A stretch of 64,000 nt of DNA from Pseudomonadota bacterium (GTDB lineage Bacteria; Pseudomonadota; Gammaproteobacteria; Xanthomonadales; Xanthomonadaceae): NCBI GenBank assembly GCA_030528565.1, contig JAUMYP010000004.1, positions 1 to 64,000 of the forward strand, in the 5' to 3' direction. Numbering within the stretch: the stretch's first letter is position 1; each line of letters opens with the position of its first letter. Positions 45,413 through 53,675 of the stretch are shown here, piece after piece. Both the position numbers and the translations under genes were made by a program. A model generated the notes under the pieces. That model was not told the origin of the DNA. It was given only the letters and a program-made list of their open reading frames with translations, and made no database searches.

Positions 45413-46437
45413 TCAATCACCTTGTAGCCCTGCGCTGCGGCCACTACGCGCAGGCTGGCAAAACGCTCGGCCAGCAGCGCCTCATAAGGCAAGTGCGCAT
45501 TGGCGACCAGCCAGAAGGCGCCGTGTGCGGCCAGGCGCTCGGCAGCGGCGCGGATGAAGGCCTGGCCGATGCCCGGCTGCGCCGCCTTGCCGGTATCGTG
45601 AAACGGCGGATTGCTGACCACCAGCTCGTATTGCGCACCGGCAGGCAGTCCCGCCGTTACATCATGCCAGTGACAGGCGATTTCGGCGCTGTGCTGATGG
45701 CGGCGCAGATTGTGCTCAGCCAGCGCCAGTGCGCGGGCATCAGCCTCGAACACATCCAGCGCGCGCAGGCCGGGATTCTTGCCAAGCACGGCGTCGGCAA
45801 GAAACCCCCAGCCAGCGCCAAGGTCGGCAGCGCGTCCGCTGATGCCCTGCGGCAGATGCCCGGCCAGCAGTGCGGAACCGGCATCGACCCGGTTCCAGGC
45901 AAATACCCCGGGGCGGCTTTGAAAGCCGCCCTGAATCTGCCGCGGCGCATCGGCCAGGCGCCATTGGCGCAGCAGCCCGGTATCCAGCCGCGCAGCATCG
46001 CAGCGCGCCCAGAACACCCGGCAGTGATATTTGCCCAATTGCCCGTCAAGGCCACCTGCGAGCTTTTTGAAGTCGCCTTCGATGGCCTTGGCGCCCTCGT
46101 CATTGGCGACGCTGGCCAGCACCAGGCCGCCCGGCACGCAGGCATCAAAGGCCGCTGCCAGCAGGCTGCGAGCTTCCTCACGCTGCCGCGGCGGCAATAC
46201 CAGCACCTGGGCAAAATCCTGCGCCTGTGGCACTTGTGGCTGCACCTTGAATCCGGCGCGGGTCAGCGCATCGGCCCAGGGCTTGAAGGGCTGCACGCAT
46301 AGCGGTTCGAGCGCCCGTAGCGCCTGCAAGGCCGCGCCTTCGCGGGCGCGCAAAAACAGGGTATTGCCCTGGGCAAAGCTTACAAGCTGCTGCTGCAAGG
46401 GCAGTAGCAGGGCATCAAGTGCCGCGTCTTTTTTCAT
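45391..46437 (-). CDS. rsmC: 16S rRNA guanine-1207 methyltransferase RsmC
   Basis: RsmC methylates G1207 of 16S rRNA. The 348-residue protein has two methyltransferase-like halves; the C-terminal half is catalytic with SAM site DLGAGWGFLADAVL and the NPPFHDTG motif. The N-terminal half is degenerate, as usual in RsmC. It overlaps rsmB by 4 bases and rsuA by 22. Confidence 0.87.
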   Translation of the reverse strand: MKKDAALDALLLPLQQQLVSFAQGNTLFLRAREGAALQALRALEPLCVQPFKPWADALTRAGFKVQPQVPQAQDFAQVLVLPPRQREEARSLLAAAFDACVPGGLVLASVANDEGAKAIEGDFKKLAGGLDGQLGKYHCRVFWARCDAARLDTGLLRQWRLADAPRQIQGGFQSRPGVFAWNRVDAGSALLAGHLPQGISGRAADLGAGWGFLADAVLGKNPGLRALDVFEADARALALAEHNLRRHQHSAEIACHWHDVTAGLPAGAQYELVVSNPPFHDTGKAAQPGIGQAFIRAAAERLAAHGAFWLVANAHLPYEALLAERFASLRVVAAAQGYKVIECRQVRR

Positions 46438-47738
46438 GGGCGATTTTTCTCAAGGCGGGCATAGAAAAACCCGTCCATATCGTCTTCTCCCGGCAGGCGC
46501 TGATGCCCATGGCCGGTATCGCGGCCAAAGCGCGCATCCAGCGGCAGCAGCCGGGCATCGGCGGTGCGCTGCAAAAATGCGGCGATTTGTCCGGCGTTTT
46601 CGGCAGACAGAATCGAGCAGGTGGCATACAGCAGCACGCCACCGGGCGCGAGCAGCGGCCAGAGCGCATCCAGCAGCCGCGCCTGCAAGGCAACCAGACG
46701 CGGGATATCGTCCTCGCGCCGGTGCAGCAGGACGTCCGGCTGGCGGCGCACCACGCCGGTGGCGCTGCATGGCGCGTCAATGATGATGGCGGCAAACGGC
46801 TCTCCATCCCACCAGCTTGCCGTGGCCGTGGCATCGGCGGCGCGCGCTTCAACCGCCAGCCCGGTGCGCGCGAAGGTTTCTGTCATGCGGCGCACGCGCC
46901 GGGCATCCACATCCAGCGCCAGGAGCCGTGCCGCCGGGTAACGCTCGGCCAGATGCGCGGCCTTGCCGCCGGGCGCGGCGCAGGCATCCAGCACCCGCGC
47001 CTCTGCCTGCAATGGCAAGGCATCCACAAGCCGCTGCGCACTGCCATCCTGTACCGAGACTTCGCCTGCGGCAAACCCCGGCAGCCTCTCCACTGCCAGG
47101 GGTTCGGGCAGTTGAACGGCATCGGGCAAATCAGCAGGCAAATAGTGCCTGATAGCCGCCTTATGCAGCTTTTCGGCATAGGCGTGGCGGCTGGTTTTTT
47201 GCCGGTTGATACGCAGCCACATCGGCGGCGGCATGGCGCTGGCGGCAAATATCGCCTCGGCCTGTTGCAGCCAGTCCTTGCGCACCCGCGCCGCCAGCCA
47301 GCGCGGCCAGGCAGCATCAGCACGCCTTGCCGGCAAGGGCTCGCGCAAGGCGCGGCGCAGGATGGCATTCACAAGACCGGCCTGATGGGCATATTTCAGG
47401 CTGCGCGCCGCATCCACCGTGGCCGCCACGGCGGCGTGTTCGGGCAGCCGTATCACATCCAGTTGCGCAAAACCGATATACAGCAGCGCACGCAGCAGGC
47501 CATCGCGCTTGCCGGGCGGGCGCGTCATCCAGCCATTCAGGGCATCGGCATAACGGCCATGCTCGCGCAAGGCCGCCAGCACCGCAGCCTCCACCAGCGC
47601 GCGGTCACGCAGGTCGGCAAGCAGTGGCAGCTGGCTGGCGAATTCGGCTTTCAGCGAGCGTCCCTGATGCAGCACCGCATCCAGAATTCGCGCCGCCGCC
47701 GCACGGCTTGCCGCGCCGTTATCGCGCTCAACCGGCAT
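46434..47738 (-). CDS. rsmB: 16S rRNA cytosine-967 methyltransferase RsmB
   Basis: RsmB makes m5C967. The 434-residue protein has an N-terminal NusB-like helical domain (about 5-140) and a catalytic domain with [22 protein letters not shown] (proton-handling Cys) and LYATCSIL (nucleophile Cys). Start 47738 follows AAGG; an upstream Met adds 6 residues but lacks a site. The gene overlaps fmt by 11 bp. Confidence 0.9.
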   Translation of the reverse strand: MPVERDNGAASRAAAARILDAVLHQGRSLKAEFASQLPLLADLRDRALVEAAVLAALREHGRYADALNGWMTRPPGKRDGLLRALLYIGFAQLDVIRLPEHAAVAATVDAARSLKYAHQAGLVNAILRRALREPLPARRADAAWPRWLAARVRKDWLQQAEAIFAASAMPPPMWLRINRQKTSRHAYAEKLHKAAIRHYLPADLPDAVQLPEPLAVERLPGFAAGEVSVQDGSAQRLVDALPLQAEARVLDACAAPGGKAAHLAERYPAARLLALDVDARRVRRMTETFARTGLAVEARAADATATASWWDGEPFAAIIIDAPCSATGVVRRQPDVLLHRREDDIPRLVALQARLLDALWPLLAPGGVLLYATCSILSAENAGQIAAFLQRTADARLLPLDARFGRDTGHGHQRLPGEDDMDGFFYARLEKNRP

Positions 47739-48648
47739 GTTGAGCCTTGCGGGCATTCAACCAGTCGGCTGCGGTAACCGGCCTGCCACCTTCGCGCTGC
47801 AGGCGCAGAATGCGCAATGCGCCCTCGCCGGTTGCCACATCAATGCCAGCGCGCGTAGCGCAGATGATGCTGCCCGGCGCATGGCTGCCATCGCTGGCCA
47901 CGGCCTGCGCCTCATGGATGCGGACACGCTCGCCCTCCAGCAAGGCCTCGGCCACCGGCCAGGGGTGGAAAGCGCGCACCTTGCGTGCCAGTTGCTCGGC
48001 CGGCTGTTGCCAGTCCAGCCGCGCCTCGGCCTTGTCCAGCTTGTGGGCATAGCTCACACCGTCTTCGTCCTGCGCGCGGGCGCTGGGCAACAAACCCACC
48101 CGCAACAACCCCAGGCCATCACCTAGTACTTGTGCGCCAAGCATCGCCAGCCGGTCATGCAGACTGCCGCCGGTATCGGTATCGCTGATAGCGGTGTCCA
48201 GTTGCAGCATGACCGGCCCGGTATCCAGCCCTTTTTGCATGCGCATCAGGCAGACGCCGGTTTGCTTGTCGCCCGCCTCAATCGCCCGCTGGATGGGCGC
48301 GGCGCCGCGCCAGCGCGGCAACAGCGAGGCGTGCACATTCCAGCAACCATGCACCGGAATATCCAGCACCGCCTGCGGCAGAATCAGGCCATAAGCCACC
48401 ACCACCATCAAGTCCGGCGCCAATTCGCGCAGCAATGCCTGGGCTTCGGGCGTGCGCAATGTTTCCGGCTGGTATACCGGCACATTGGCCGCCAGCGCGG
48501 CCTGCTTCACCGGCGACATCTGCACGCCGCGACCACGCCCGGCCGGGCGGTCGGGCTGGGTAAAAACCGCCAGAACTTCGGCTTTTTCACGCGCGGCATG
48601 AAAACAGGGGACGGCAAACTCGGGCGTACCGGCAAAAACGATTTTCAT
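47728..48648 (-). CDS. fmt: Methionyl-tRNA formyltransferase
   Basis: Fmt formylates initiator Met-tRNA. The 306-residue protein has [10 protein letters not shown] at the start, the catalytic [19 protein letters not shown] and the C-terminal OB-like domain with [10 protein letters not shown]. It lies 7 bp after def, the usual partner. Confidence 0.95.
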   Translation of the reverse strand: MKIVFAGTPEFAVPCFHAAREKAEVLAVFTQPDRPAGRGRGVQMSPVKQAALAANVPVYQPETLRTPEAQALLRELAPDLMVVVAYGLILPQAVLDIPVHGCWNVHASLLPRWRGAAPIQRAIEAGDKQTGVCLMRMQKGLDTGPVMLQLDTAISDTDTGGSLHDRLAMLGAQVLGDGLGLLRVGLLPSARAQDEDGVSYAHKLDKAEARLDWQQPAEQLARKVRAFHPWPVAEALLEGERVRIHEAQAVASDGSHAPGSIICATRAGIDVATGEGALRILRLQREGGRPVTAADWLNARKAQHAG

Positions 48649-48655
48649 GCGCGGC

Positions 48656-49165
48656 TCAGGCGGCCTTCTTCAGCTTGGCGAGCTTTTTCTTCACCATCTC
48701 GCGCTTCAGCGGCGAGAGGTAATCGACAAACAGCTTGCCTTCCAGATGGTCCATTTCGTGCTGGATGCATACCGCCAGCAAACCATCGGCATCCATCTCG
48801 AAGGGCTGACCATCGCGCCCCAGTGCACGCACGCGAATCTGGTTGGCGCGGGTGACATCGGCAAAGATGCCCGGCACCGACAGGCAGCCCTCCTGATACA
48901 CCTGCTCGCCATCGCGGGCGATGATTTCCGGGTTGATGAATACCAGCGGCGCATCATGCGCCTCGCTGACATCAATCACCATGAAACGCTGATGCACGTC
49001 CACCTGGCTTGCGGCAAGGCCAATGCCCGGCGCAGCATACATGGTTTCAAACATGTCATCGAGCAGGGTCTGGAATTTTTCGCCGACCACTTCGGCGGCC
49101 TCTACCGGCAGCGCACGGGTGCGCAAACGGGGGTCAGGGAACTCTAGAATAGGAAGCAAAGCCAT
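48656..49165 (-). CDS. def: Peptide deformylase
   Basis: Def removes the formyl group from nascent proteins with an Fe(II) or Zn(II) centre. The 169-residue protein has [18 protein letters not shown] (metal Cys) and [12 protein letters not shown] (HExxH). Length is normal. Divergent from the LysM gene with 136 bp between them, which holds promoters for both. Confidence 0.95.
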   Translation of the reverse strand: MALLPILEFPDPRLRTRALPVEAAEVVGEKFQTLLDDMFETMYAAPGIGLAASQVDVHQRFMVIDVSEAHDAPLVFINPEIIARDGEQVYQEGCLSVPGIFADVTRANQIRVRALGRDGQPFEMDADGLLAVCIQHEMDHLEGKLFVDYLSPLKREMVKKKLAKLKKAA

Positions 49166-49210
49166 ATTTCGAACCTCGCGCCAAACCTTGCGGGCGGCAT
49201 TAAAAAATCG

Positions 49211-49241
49211 TTGAATCGGGACGCGATTCTAACGCTATACT
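49211..49241 (+). promoter_or_regulatory. Candidate promoter for the LysM-dprA transcript
   Basis: TATACT at 49236-49241 is a strong -10 box; TTGAAT at 49211-49216 lies 19 bp upstream, a wide spacing. The start point would be near 49248, about 54 bp before the LysM start codon. Confidence 0.4.
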
Positions 49242-49301
49242 TGTGAAATACTGCAAAATGTGATCTAAATGGCGTATTGACTGGGGAATCTGGATACAAC
49301 A

Positions 49302-50483
49302 ATGGCTGCCAAGCTTGCAAATGCTGCGCACAAACTGCGTACCGCGTTCTTTACCGCCGCCCTGACCGCCGTGGCAGGCCTTGCCATCGCGCAGGAATAC
49401 CGCGCCGACCACCCGGATACCTATGTGGTTCAAAAAGGTGACACCCTCTGGGGGATTGCTGGCCGCTTCCTGAAAAAGCCCTGGCTGTGGCCGGAAATCT
49501 GGCAAGCCAACCCACAGGTCAAGAATCCGCACCTGATTTATCCGGGTGATGTGCTGAGCCTGGCCTATCTCAACCGGGGGCAAGTGCAGGCCGAAGGCCC
49601 GCGCACTGAGGCACCGATTACCGGCGTACCGCTGGATCAGGTTGAAGCCTTCCTCAAGGATATGCGTATCTACGAGCAAATCGACGATTTGCCGTATGTG
49701 GTCGGCCTGGAAGAAGACCGCCCCCTGGGCACCCAGGGTCAGTCAGTCTATGTCCGCGGCCTGGGCACCAGTGCACAGCCCGGCCAACGCTATGCGGTGA
49801 TGCGCCCGGTACAGCTCTATACCATGGGCATGCGCCGCGGCAGCAATGGCGCATTGACCCGCCGCGCGCCGCTTGACCGCGCCGGTCGCCGCACCGACTA
49901 CCCGGCCGATGCGCAGGCATGGAGCGAATTCATGCTGGCGCGCGATGGCATGGAAAAACTCGGCTATGAAATGCGCCGCGTCAATGCCGGCGTTATCACC
50001 CTGGGCGAAGTCGGCGGCATCGAAGCGGCCACGCTGAAGCTGGACGACCAAAACTATGAAGTCCGCGTAGGCGACAAGCTGGTACCGGTCGAGTCGATTC
50101 CGTATGACCTGCAGTTCTTCCCGCATCCGCCCAAGAACCAGTTCCCTTACCGCAAGGCGCAAATCCTGGCCGTGGCCGATCGCAGCAATGTCGCTGGCTC
50201 CCGCGACGTGGTGGCGCTCTCGGTCGGCGCACGCGATGGCGTGGATAACGGCACGGTGTTCTCAATCTGGCGCGTGGGCAGCAATGTGGTCGATCGCGTG
50301 CAAGTCCCGCGCCGCGACAGCGAACTGGTCGGCAATGGCAGCAAGGTACGCCTGCCTGACGAGTTTGCAGGCCATGTGATGGTGTTCCGCACCTTTGACA
50401 AAATCAGCTACGGCCTGGTGATGGACAGCGTCAAACCGGCACATACCGGCTACGAACTCAAGCACCCGGACGCGCCATACTGA
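49302..50483 (+). CDS. LysM-domain envelope protein
   Basis: The 393-residue protein has an N-terminal signal segment (about 1-29) and one LysM domain at about 40-88 (TYVVQKGDTLWGIAGRF...LIYPGDVLSLA), which binds peptidoglycan. The rest, with EVRVGDKLVPVE and VDRVQVPRRD, matches proteins encoded next to dprA in Xanthomonads. A wall-associated structural role is likely. Confidence 0.85.
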   Translation: MAAKLANAAHKLRTAFFTAALTAVAGLAIAQEYRADHPDTYVVQKGDTLWGIAGRFLKKPWLWPEIWQANPQVKNPHLIYPGDVLSLAYLNRGQVQAEGPRTEAPITGVPLDQVEAFLKDMRIYEQIDDLPYVVGLEEDRPLGTQGQSVYVRGLGTSAQPGQRYAVMRPVQLYTMGMRRGSNGALTRRAPLDRAGRRTDYPADAQAWSEFMLARDGMEKLGYEMRRVNAGVITLGEVGGIEAATLKLDDQNYEVRVGDKLVPVESIPYDLQFFPHPPKNQFPYRKAQILAVADRSNVAGSRDVVALSVGARDGVDNGTVFSIWRVGSNVVDRVQVPRRDSELVGNGSKVRLPDEFAGHVMVFRTFDKISYGLVMDSVKPAHTGYELKHPDAPY

Positions 50484-50513
50484 TTTTGCGGAAATTTCCG
50501 ACACGCTTGCAGG

Positions 50514-50541
50514 ACGGCACCCGAGGGTGCCGTTTCTGTTT
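50514..50541 (+). terminator. Rho-independent terminator after the LysM gene
   Basis: An 8-bp stem (50514-50521 with 50526-50533) closes a 4-base loop and is followed by TTTCTGTTT. It lies within the frame upstream of dprA and so argues for the dprA start at 50560. Confidence 0.7.
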
Positions 50542-50559
50542 GTGCGCCAAACTGGCGGC

Positions 50560-51693
50560 ATGTCCTGTGATAACGCCACCCCTGCCCTGCTGCGGCTGAT
50601 TTTTGTCCAGGGTGCCAGTGCACCCCGGCGGCGTCTGCTACAGCACTTTGGTGGCGATGCGGGCAAAGCACTGCATGCCGGTAGTCATGCCTGGCAAGAA
50701 GCCGGCTTGAGCACCGCACAAATCGCCCGGCTGCGCAGTCCGGACAAAACAACCCAGGTATTGCTTGAACGCAGCCTGAGCTGGCTTGAAGCTCCAGAGC
50801 ATCATCTCATCATCTTTGGCGATAACGACTATCCGCCACTACTGGCGCAGGCGCCCGACCCGCCAATGGCCTTGTTTGTTGCAGGTGAGCCGGGTCATTT
50901 ATGGCAGCCACAAATCGCCATCGTCGGCAGCCGTCACGCCAGTGCCGGTGGCCGCGACAATGCCCATGCCTTTGCCCGGCAATTGGCCTCGCAGGGCTTT
51001 GCCATCAGCAGCGGCCTGGCCGCAGGCATAGACCGCGCCGCGCATGAAGGCGCGCTGTCCTGTGACGGGGGCCTGACATTGGCAGTCTTGGGCTGCGGTA
51101 TCGACACCGCCTACCCGCGCAGCCATCGCGCACTGATGCAGGCAATTTCCGCGCGCGGCGCGGTTATCAGCGAATACCCGCCCGGCACACCGCCGCTGCA
51201 GCACAATTTTCCGGCACGCAACCGTATCGTGGCGGCGCTTTCGGCGGCCACCCTGGTAGTGGAGGCGGCCGAGCGTTCTGGCGCGCTGATTACCGCACGC
51301 CTGGCCGCAGAGGCCGGACGCGAAGTATTCGCCCTGCCCGGCTCCATTCATAACCCGATGGCGCGCGGCTGCCACCATTTGCTGCGCAATGGCGCGACCC
51401 TGGCTACCTGCCCCCAGGACATTGCCAGCGCGGTTCTGCCCATGTTGCAGCATCTGGGACAAGTCCTGAAAACCCGGCTGGCTGGCGAAAGGGCAGCAAG
51501 CCCAACGCCCGATACCGGCCTATCTCCCCGGCAGCAAAGTATCTTGCAGGCGATTGGCTATGACCCGGTAACCCTGGACACGCTGGTTGAGCGCAGCGCA
51601 CAGCCGGTTACCGAACTTGCACCCGTTTTGCTGACGCTGGAACTGGAAGGCCATATCCGGGTGGAACATGGCCGTTATACCCGCAGCCACTGA
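50560..51693 (+). CDS. dprA: DNA processing protein DprA
   Basis: DprA loads RecA on incoming single-stranded DNA in natural transformation. The 377-residue protein has the Rossmann-like core with VGSRHASAGG, SSGLAAGIDRAAHEGAL, VLGCGIDTAYPRSH and a C-terminal winged helix (about 325-377). The start at 50560 follows the terminator; the longer frame is unlikely. The stop TGA is also the first three bases of the left inverted repeat of the element at 51691. Confidence 0.92.
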   Translation: MSCDNATPALLRLIFVQGASAPRRRLLQHFGGDAGKALHAGSHAWQEAGLSTAQIARLRSPDKTTQVLLERSLSWLEAPEHHLIIFGDNDYPPLLAQAPDPPMALFVAGEPGHLWQPQIAIVGSRHASAGGRDNAHAFARQLASQGFAISSGLAAGIDRAAHEGALSCDGGLTLAVLGCGIDTAYPRSHRALMQAISARGAVISEYPPGTPPLQHNFPARNRIVAALSAATLVVEAAERSGALITARLAAEAGREVFALPGSIHNPMARGCHHLLRNGATLATCPQDIASAVLPMLQHLGQVLKTRLAGERAASPTPDTGLSPRQQSILQAIGYDPVTLDTLVERSAQPVTELAPVLLTLELEGHIRVEHGRYTRSH

Positions 51694-51964
51694 GAGCCTG
51701 TTCAAAGTCTCTTCTTGGCGCCCGTTGCTTCGCAAAGGCGGCAGATGCAAGGCGCAAAGCGCAGGCGGGCTTGGTGGCCCGACGAGCATTTGCAACAGCG
51801 CAGATGCCGCCTTTGCGGTGCAACCCATTGGGCAAGGCAGCCCATGCACAGGGGCTTTGTTGCACACCTTGCCAAGACAGCCAGTCTTGGCGGCGGCGTG
51901 CGTCTTGCCCCTGCACATGGGCTGCACTTGCGGGTACCGAGAAGAGGCCTTGAACAGGCTCTGA
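51691..51964. mobile_element. MITE-like element with terminal inverted repeats
   Basis: The 274-bp stretch has 34-bp terminal inverted repeats (51691-51724 and 51931-51964; 28 of 34 positions agree) starting TGAGAGCCTGTTCA. Inside are three perfect or near-perfect stems: 51731-51743 with 51805-51817 (13 bp), 51837-51854 with 51908-51925 (16 of 18), and 51871-51878 with 51884-51891 (8 bp). There is no transposase frame. It fills the dprA-globin gap from the dprA stop to 3 bp before the globin stop. The same end motif recurs at 100, 15630, 33687 and 42222. Confidence 0.72.
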
Positions 51965-51967
51965 GCA

Positions 51968-52375
51968 TCAACCCAGCAACACCGGCAGTGGCCGGGTACG
52001 GTCAAGTCCCAGCCCATAGCGCAGGCTCTGGGCAATGCGGCGAGCATGTTGATACAGCACATCGGCCTTGGCCTCGCCCAGCTCCTGTTGCGCGGTTTGC
52101 TGCCAGAGCGCCAGCCAGTGCCCGAAGTGCGCATCAATAATCGGCCAGGCGCGGTGCACCGCCATCGGGTTGCCGCGATATTCGCGCGTCCCCAATGCCA
52201 CCGACGACCAAAACCGCACCAGCATCGCCTTGTGCGCGGGCCAGTCGTGCACGGCATCATTGAAGATTGGGCCGATGACCGCATCGGCCTGCACCCGGTC
52301 ATAAAACACATCGACCAGACGCACGATGTCATCGCGCTCCAGACCTGCGGGATTGTCGCGCTCACGCATGCTCAT
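51968..52375 (-). CDS. Group III truncated haemoglobin
   Basis: The 135-residue protein has FYDRVQADAVIGPIFND, HDWPAHKAMLVRFWSSVALG and WLALWQQTAQQ, the conserved helices of class 3 truncated globins including the proximal His region. Such proteins bind O2 or NO and may detoxify NO. Starts at 52375 or 52369 both overlap the DUF3999 gene end. The element at 51691-51964 abuts its stop codon. Confidence 0.85.
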   Translation of the reverse strand: MSMRERDNPAGLERDDIVRLVDVFYDRVQADAVIGPIFNDAVHDWPAHKAMLVRFWSSVALGTREYRGNPMAVHRAWPIIDAHFGHWLALWQQTAQQELGEAKADVLYQHARRIAQSLRYGLGLDRTRPLPVLLG

Positions 52376-53675
52376 CTGTCCTCTGGGCTTTCAACAGGGA
52401 AACGGCAAAGCCGCCAATCAGCAACACTGCCACAATCAGGATGACCCACAGCAGCAATGGTTTATTGTCGCGCGCCACAGTCAGGGCATTGCTGTCGGCA
52501 ATCTCGCCCTCGCCACTGACTTCGGCCATCGCAGGCCGCCACTGGGTGCCGTAGTTGCCGCGCATCTGTGCCAGCACATCCGCAACCGGGGCATCCTGGC
52601 GCTGCTGCGTGGCACTGCCTGCCACCAGCCGATACGGCGGCTTGCCCGTGGCAACAAATATCAGCACTTCCGGGCGCCAGCCCAGTTGCAATTGCGGCAT
52701 ATCATGCAGCGGCCTGTCGGCTATCAGCCGCCAGTATCGCTGCCGCAACGGTGCAAACTGCTGCGCTGCCGAGCGCGCCTCCTCACCGAGCTGATACTGC
52801 ATCCAGGGGCCGGCGCGATGCTGCCAGGGCTGCTGCGGGCTGTCACGGCTCTCCAGGCGGAAACGCGCCAGCGCGCTGCCGGGCAAAATCACATCCACAC
52901 GGTCAAATGGCTGGCGGCCATCCACCTCGAACTCGAAGCTGAGCCGTTCCTGGTCGGGTTTGCTCTGGTAGCGTTGCCATGCGCGCTCCGGCTCGACATG
53001 CGCTGCAGGCAGTTCTGCCAATACTGCCTGCAAGACGGCCTCTGCCCCCTGCAAGGTCAGCCGCAGATAGCGCGCCTGCCCCGCCAGTGCAATCCGGGTT
53101 TGCACCATGCGCGCATCCCCTTGCTGGAGCTGCAATACCGCGATTTTGTCATGCAGTATCGCCCAGCTCTTGAGGTCATCGCTGCCTTCCACCCGCATGC
53201 TGGCGCTGAACTGCGCCTCCGGCGCAAATTGCAGCAGCAAGGCCTCGGGCTTGACCGGCAGGGGACTCATATCCACCAGCCAGCTATCGCCATCTGCGTC
53301 TGCCCTCCTGACTTCCCGGGTCCTGATACGCAGCAGCTGGCCGCTTTCATCGCGCTCGCTCATCATGTCCAGCGTGGCCGCAGGCGCTTTGGGCAGTGCA
53401 AACCAGCGCAGCGGCTGTTGCCCTGGCGCTTGCGCGGTCGGCGCATCGGCGGCGAACAGCATCGCTGGTACAGGCCGACCATCGGCATCAATGACTGCCA
53501 CATCACGCAGCGCGATGTCCCGGGCATGGCGATACACCGCCTCGCCAAGCTCAACACGGTAAGCCTTGGCCTTTTTATCAATGGTTGCAATCGGCCATTG
53601 CCGCAACCAGCCGGCAGCGCCGGTCAATAGCAGCAGCAGTGGCAACAGGCAAAGCAGGCTTTTGCCGGGTTTCAT
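52362..53675 (-). CDS. DUF3999 membrane-anchored protein
   Basis: The 437-residue precursor has a signal segment (about 1-25), a long periplasmic part with two beta-rich repeats and a C-terminal membrane span (about 405-425). DUF3999 is paired with DUF2339 in many Proteobacteria, as here with a 4-base overlap (ATGA). The function is unknown; the beta-rich domains resemble carbohydrate-binding modules. Confidence 0.8.
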   Translation of the reverse strand: MKPGKSLLCLLPLLLLLTGAAGWLRQWPIATIDKKAKAYRVELGEAVYRHARDIALRDVAVIDADGRPVPAMLFAADAPTAQAPGQQPLRWFALPKAPAATLDMMSERDESGQLLRIRTREVRRADADGDSWLVDMSPLPVKPEALLLQFAPEAQFSASMRVEGSDDLKSWAILHDKIAVLQLQQGDARMVQTRIALAGQARYLRLTLQGAEAVLQAVLAELPAAHVEPERAWQRYQSKPDQERLSFEFEVDGRQPFDRVDVILPGSALARFRLESRDSPQQPWQHRAGPWMQYQLGEEARSAAQQFAPLRQRYWRLIADRPLHDMPQLQLGWRPEVLIFVATGKPPYRLVAGSATQQRQDAPVADVLAQMRGNYGTQWRPAMAEVSGEGEIADSNALTVARDNKPLLLWVILIVAVLLIGGFAVSLLKAQRTDEHA

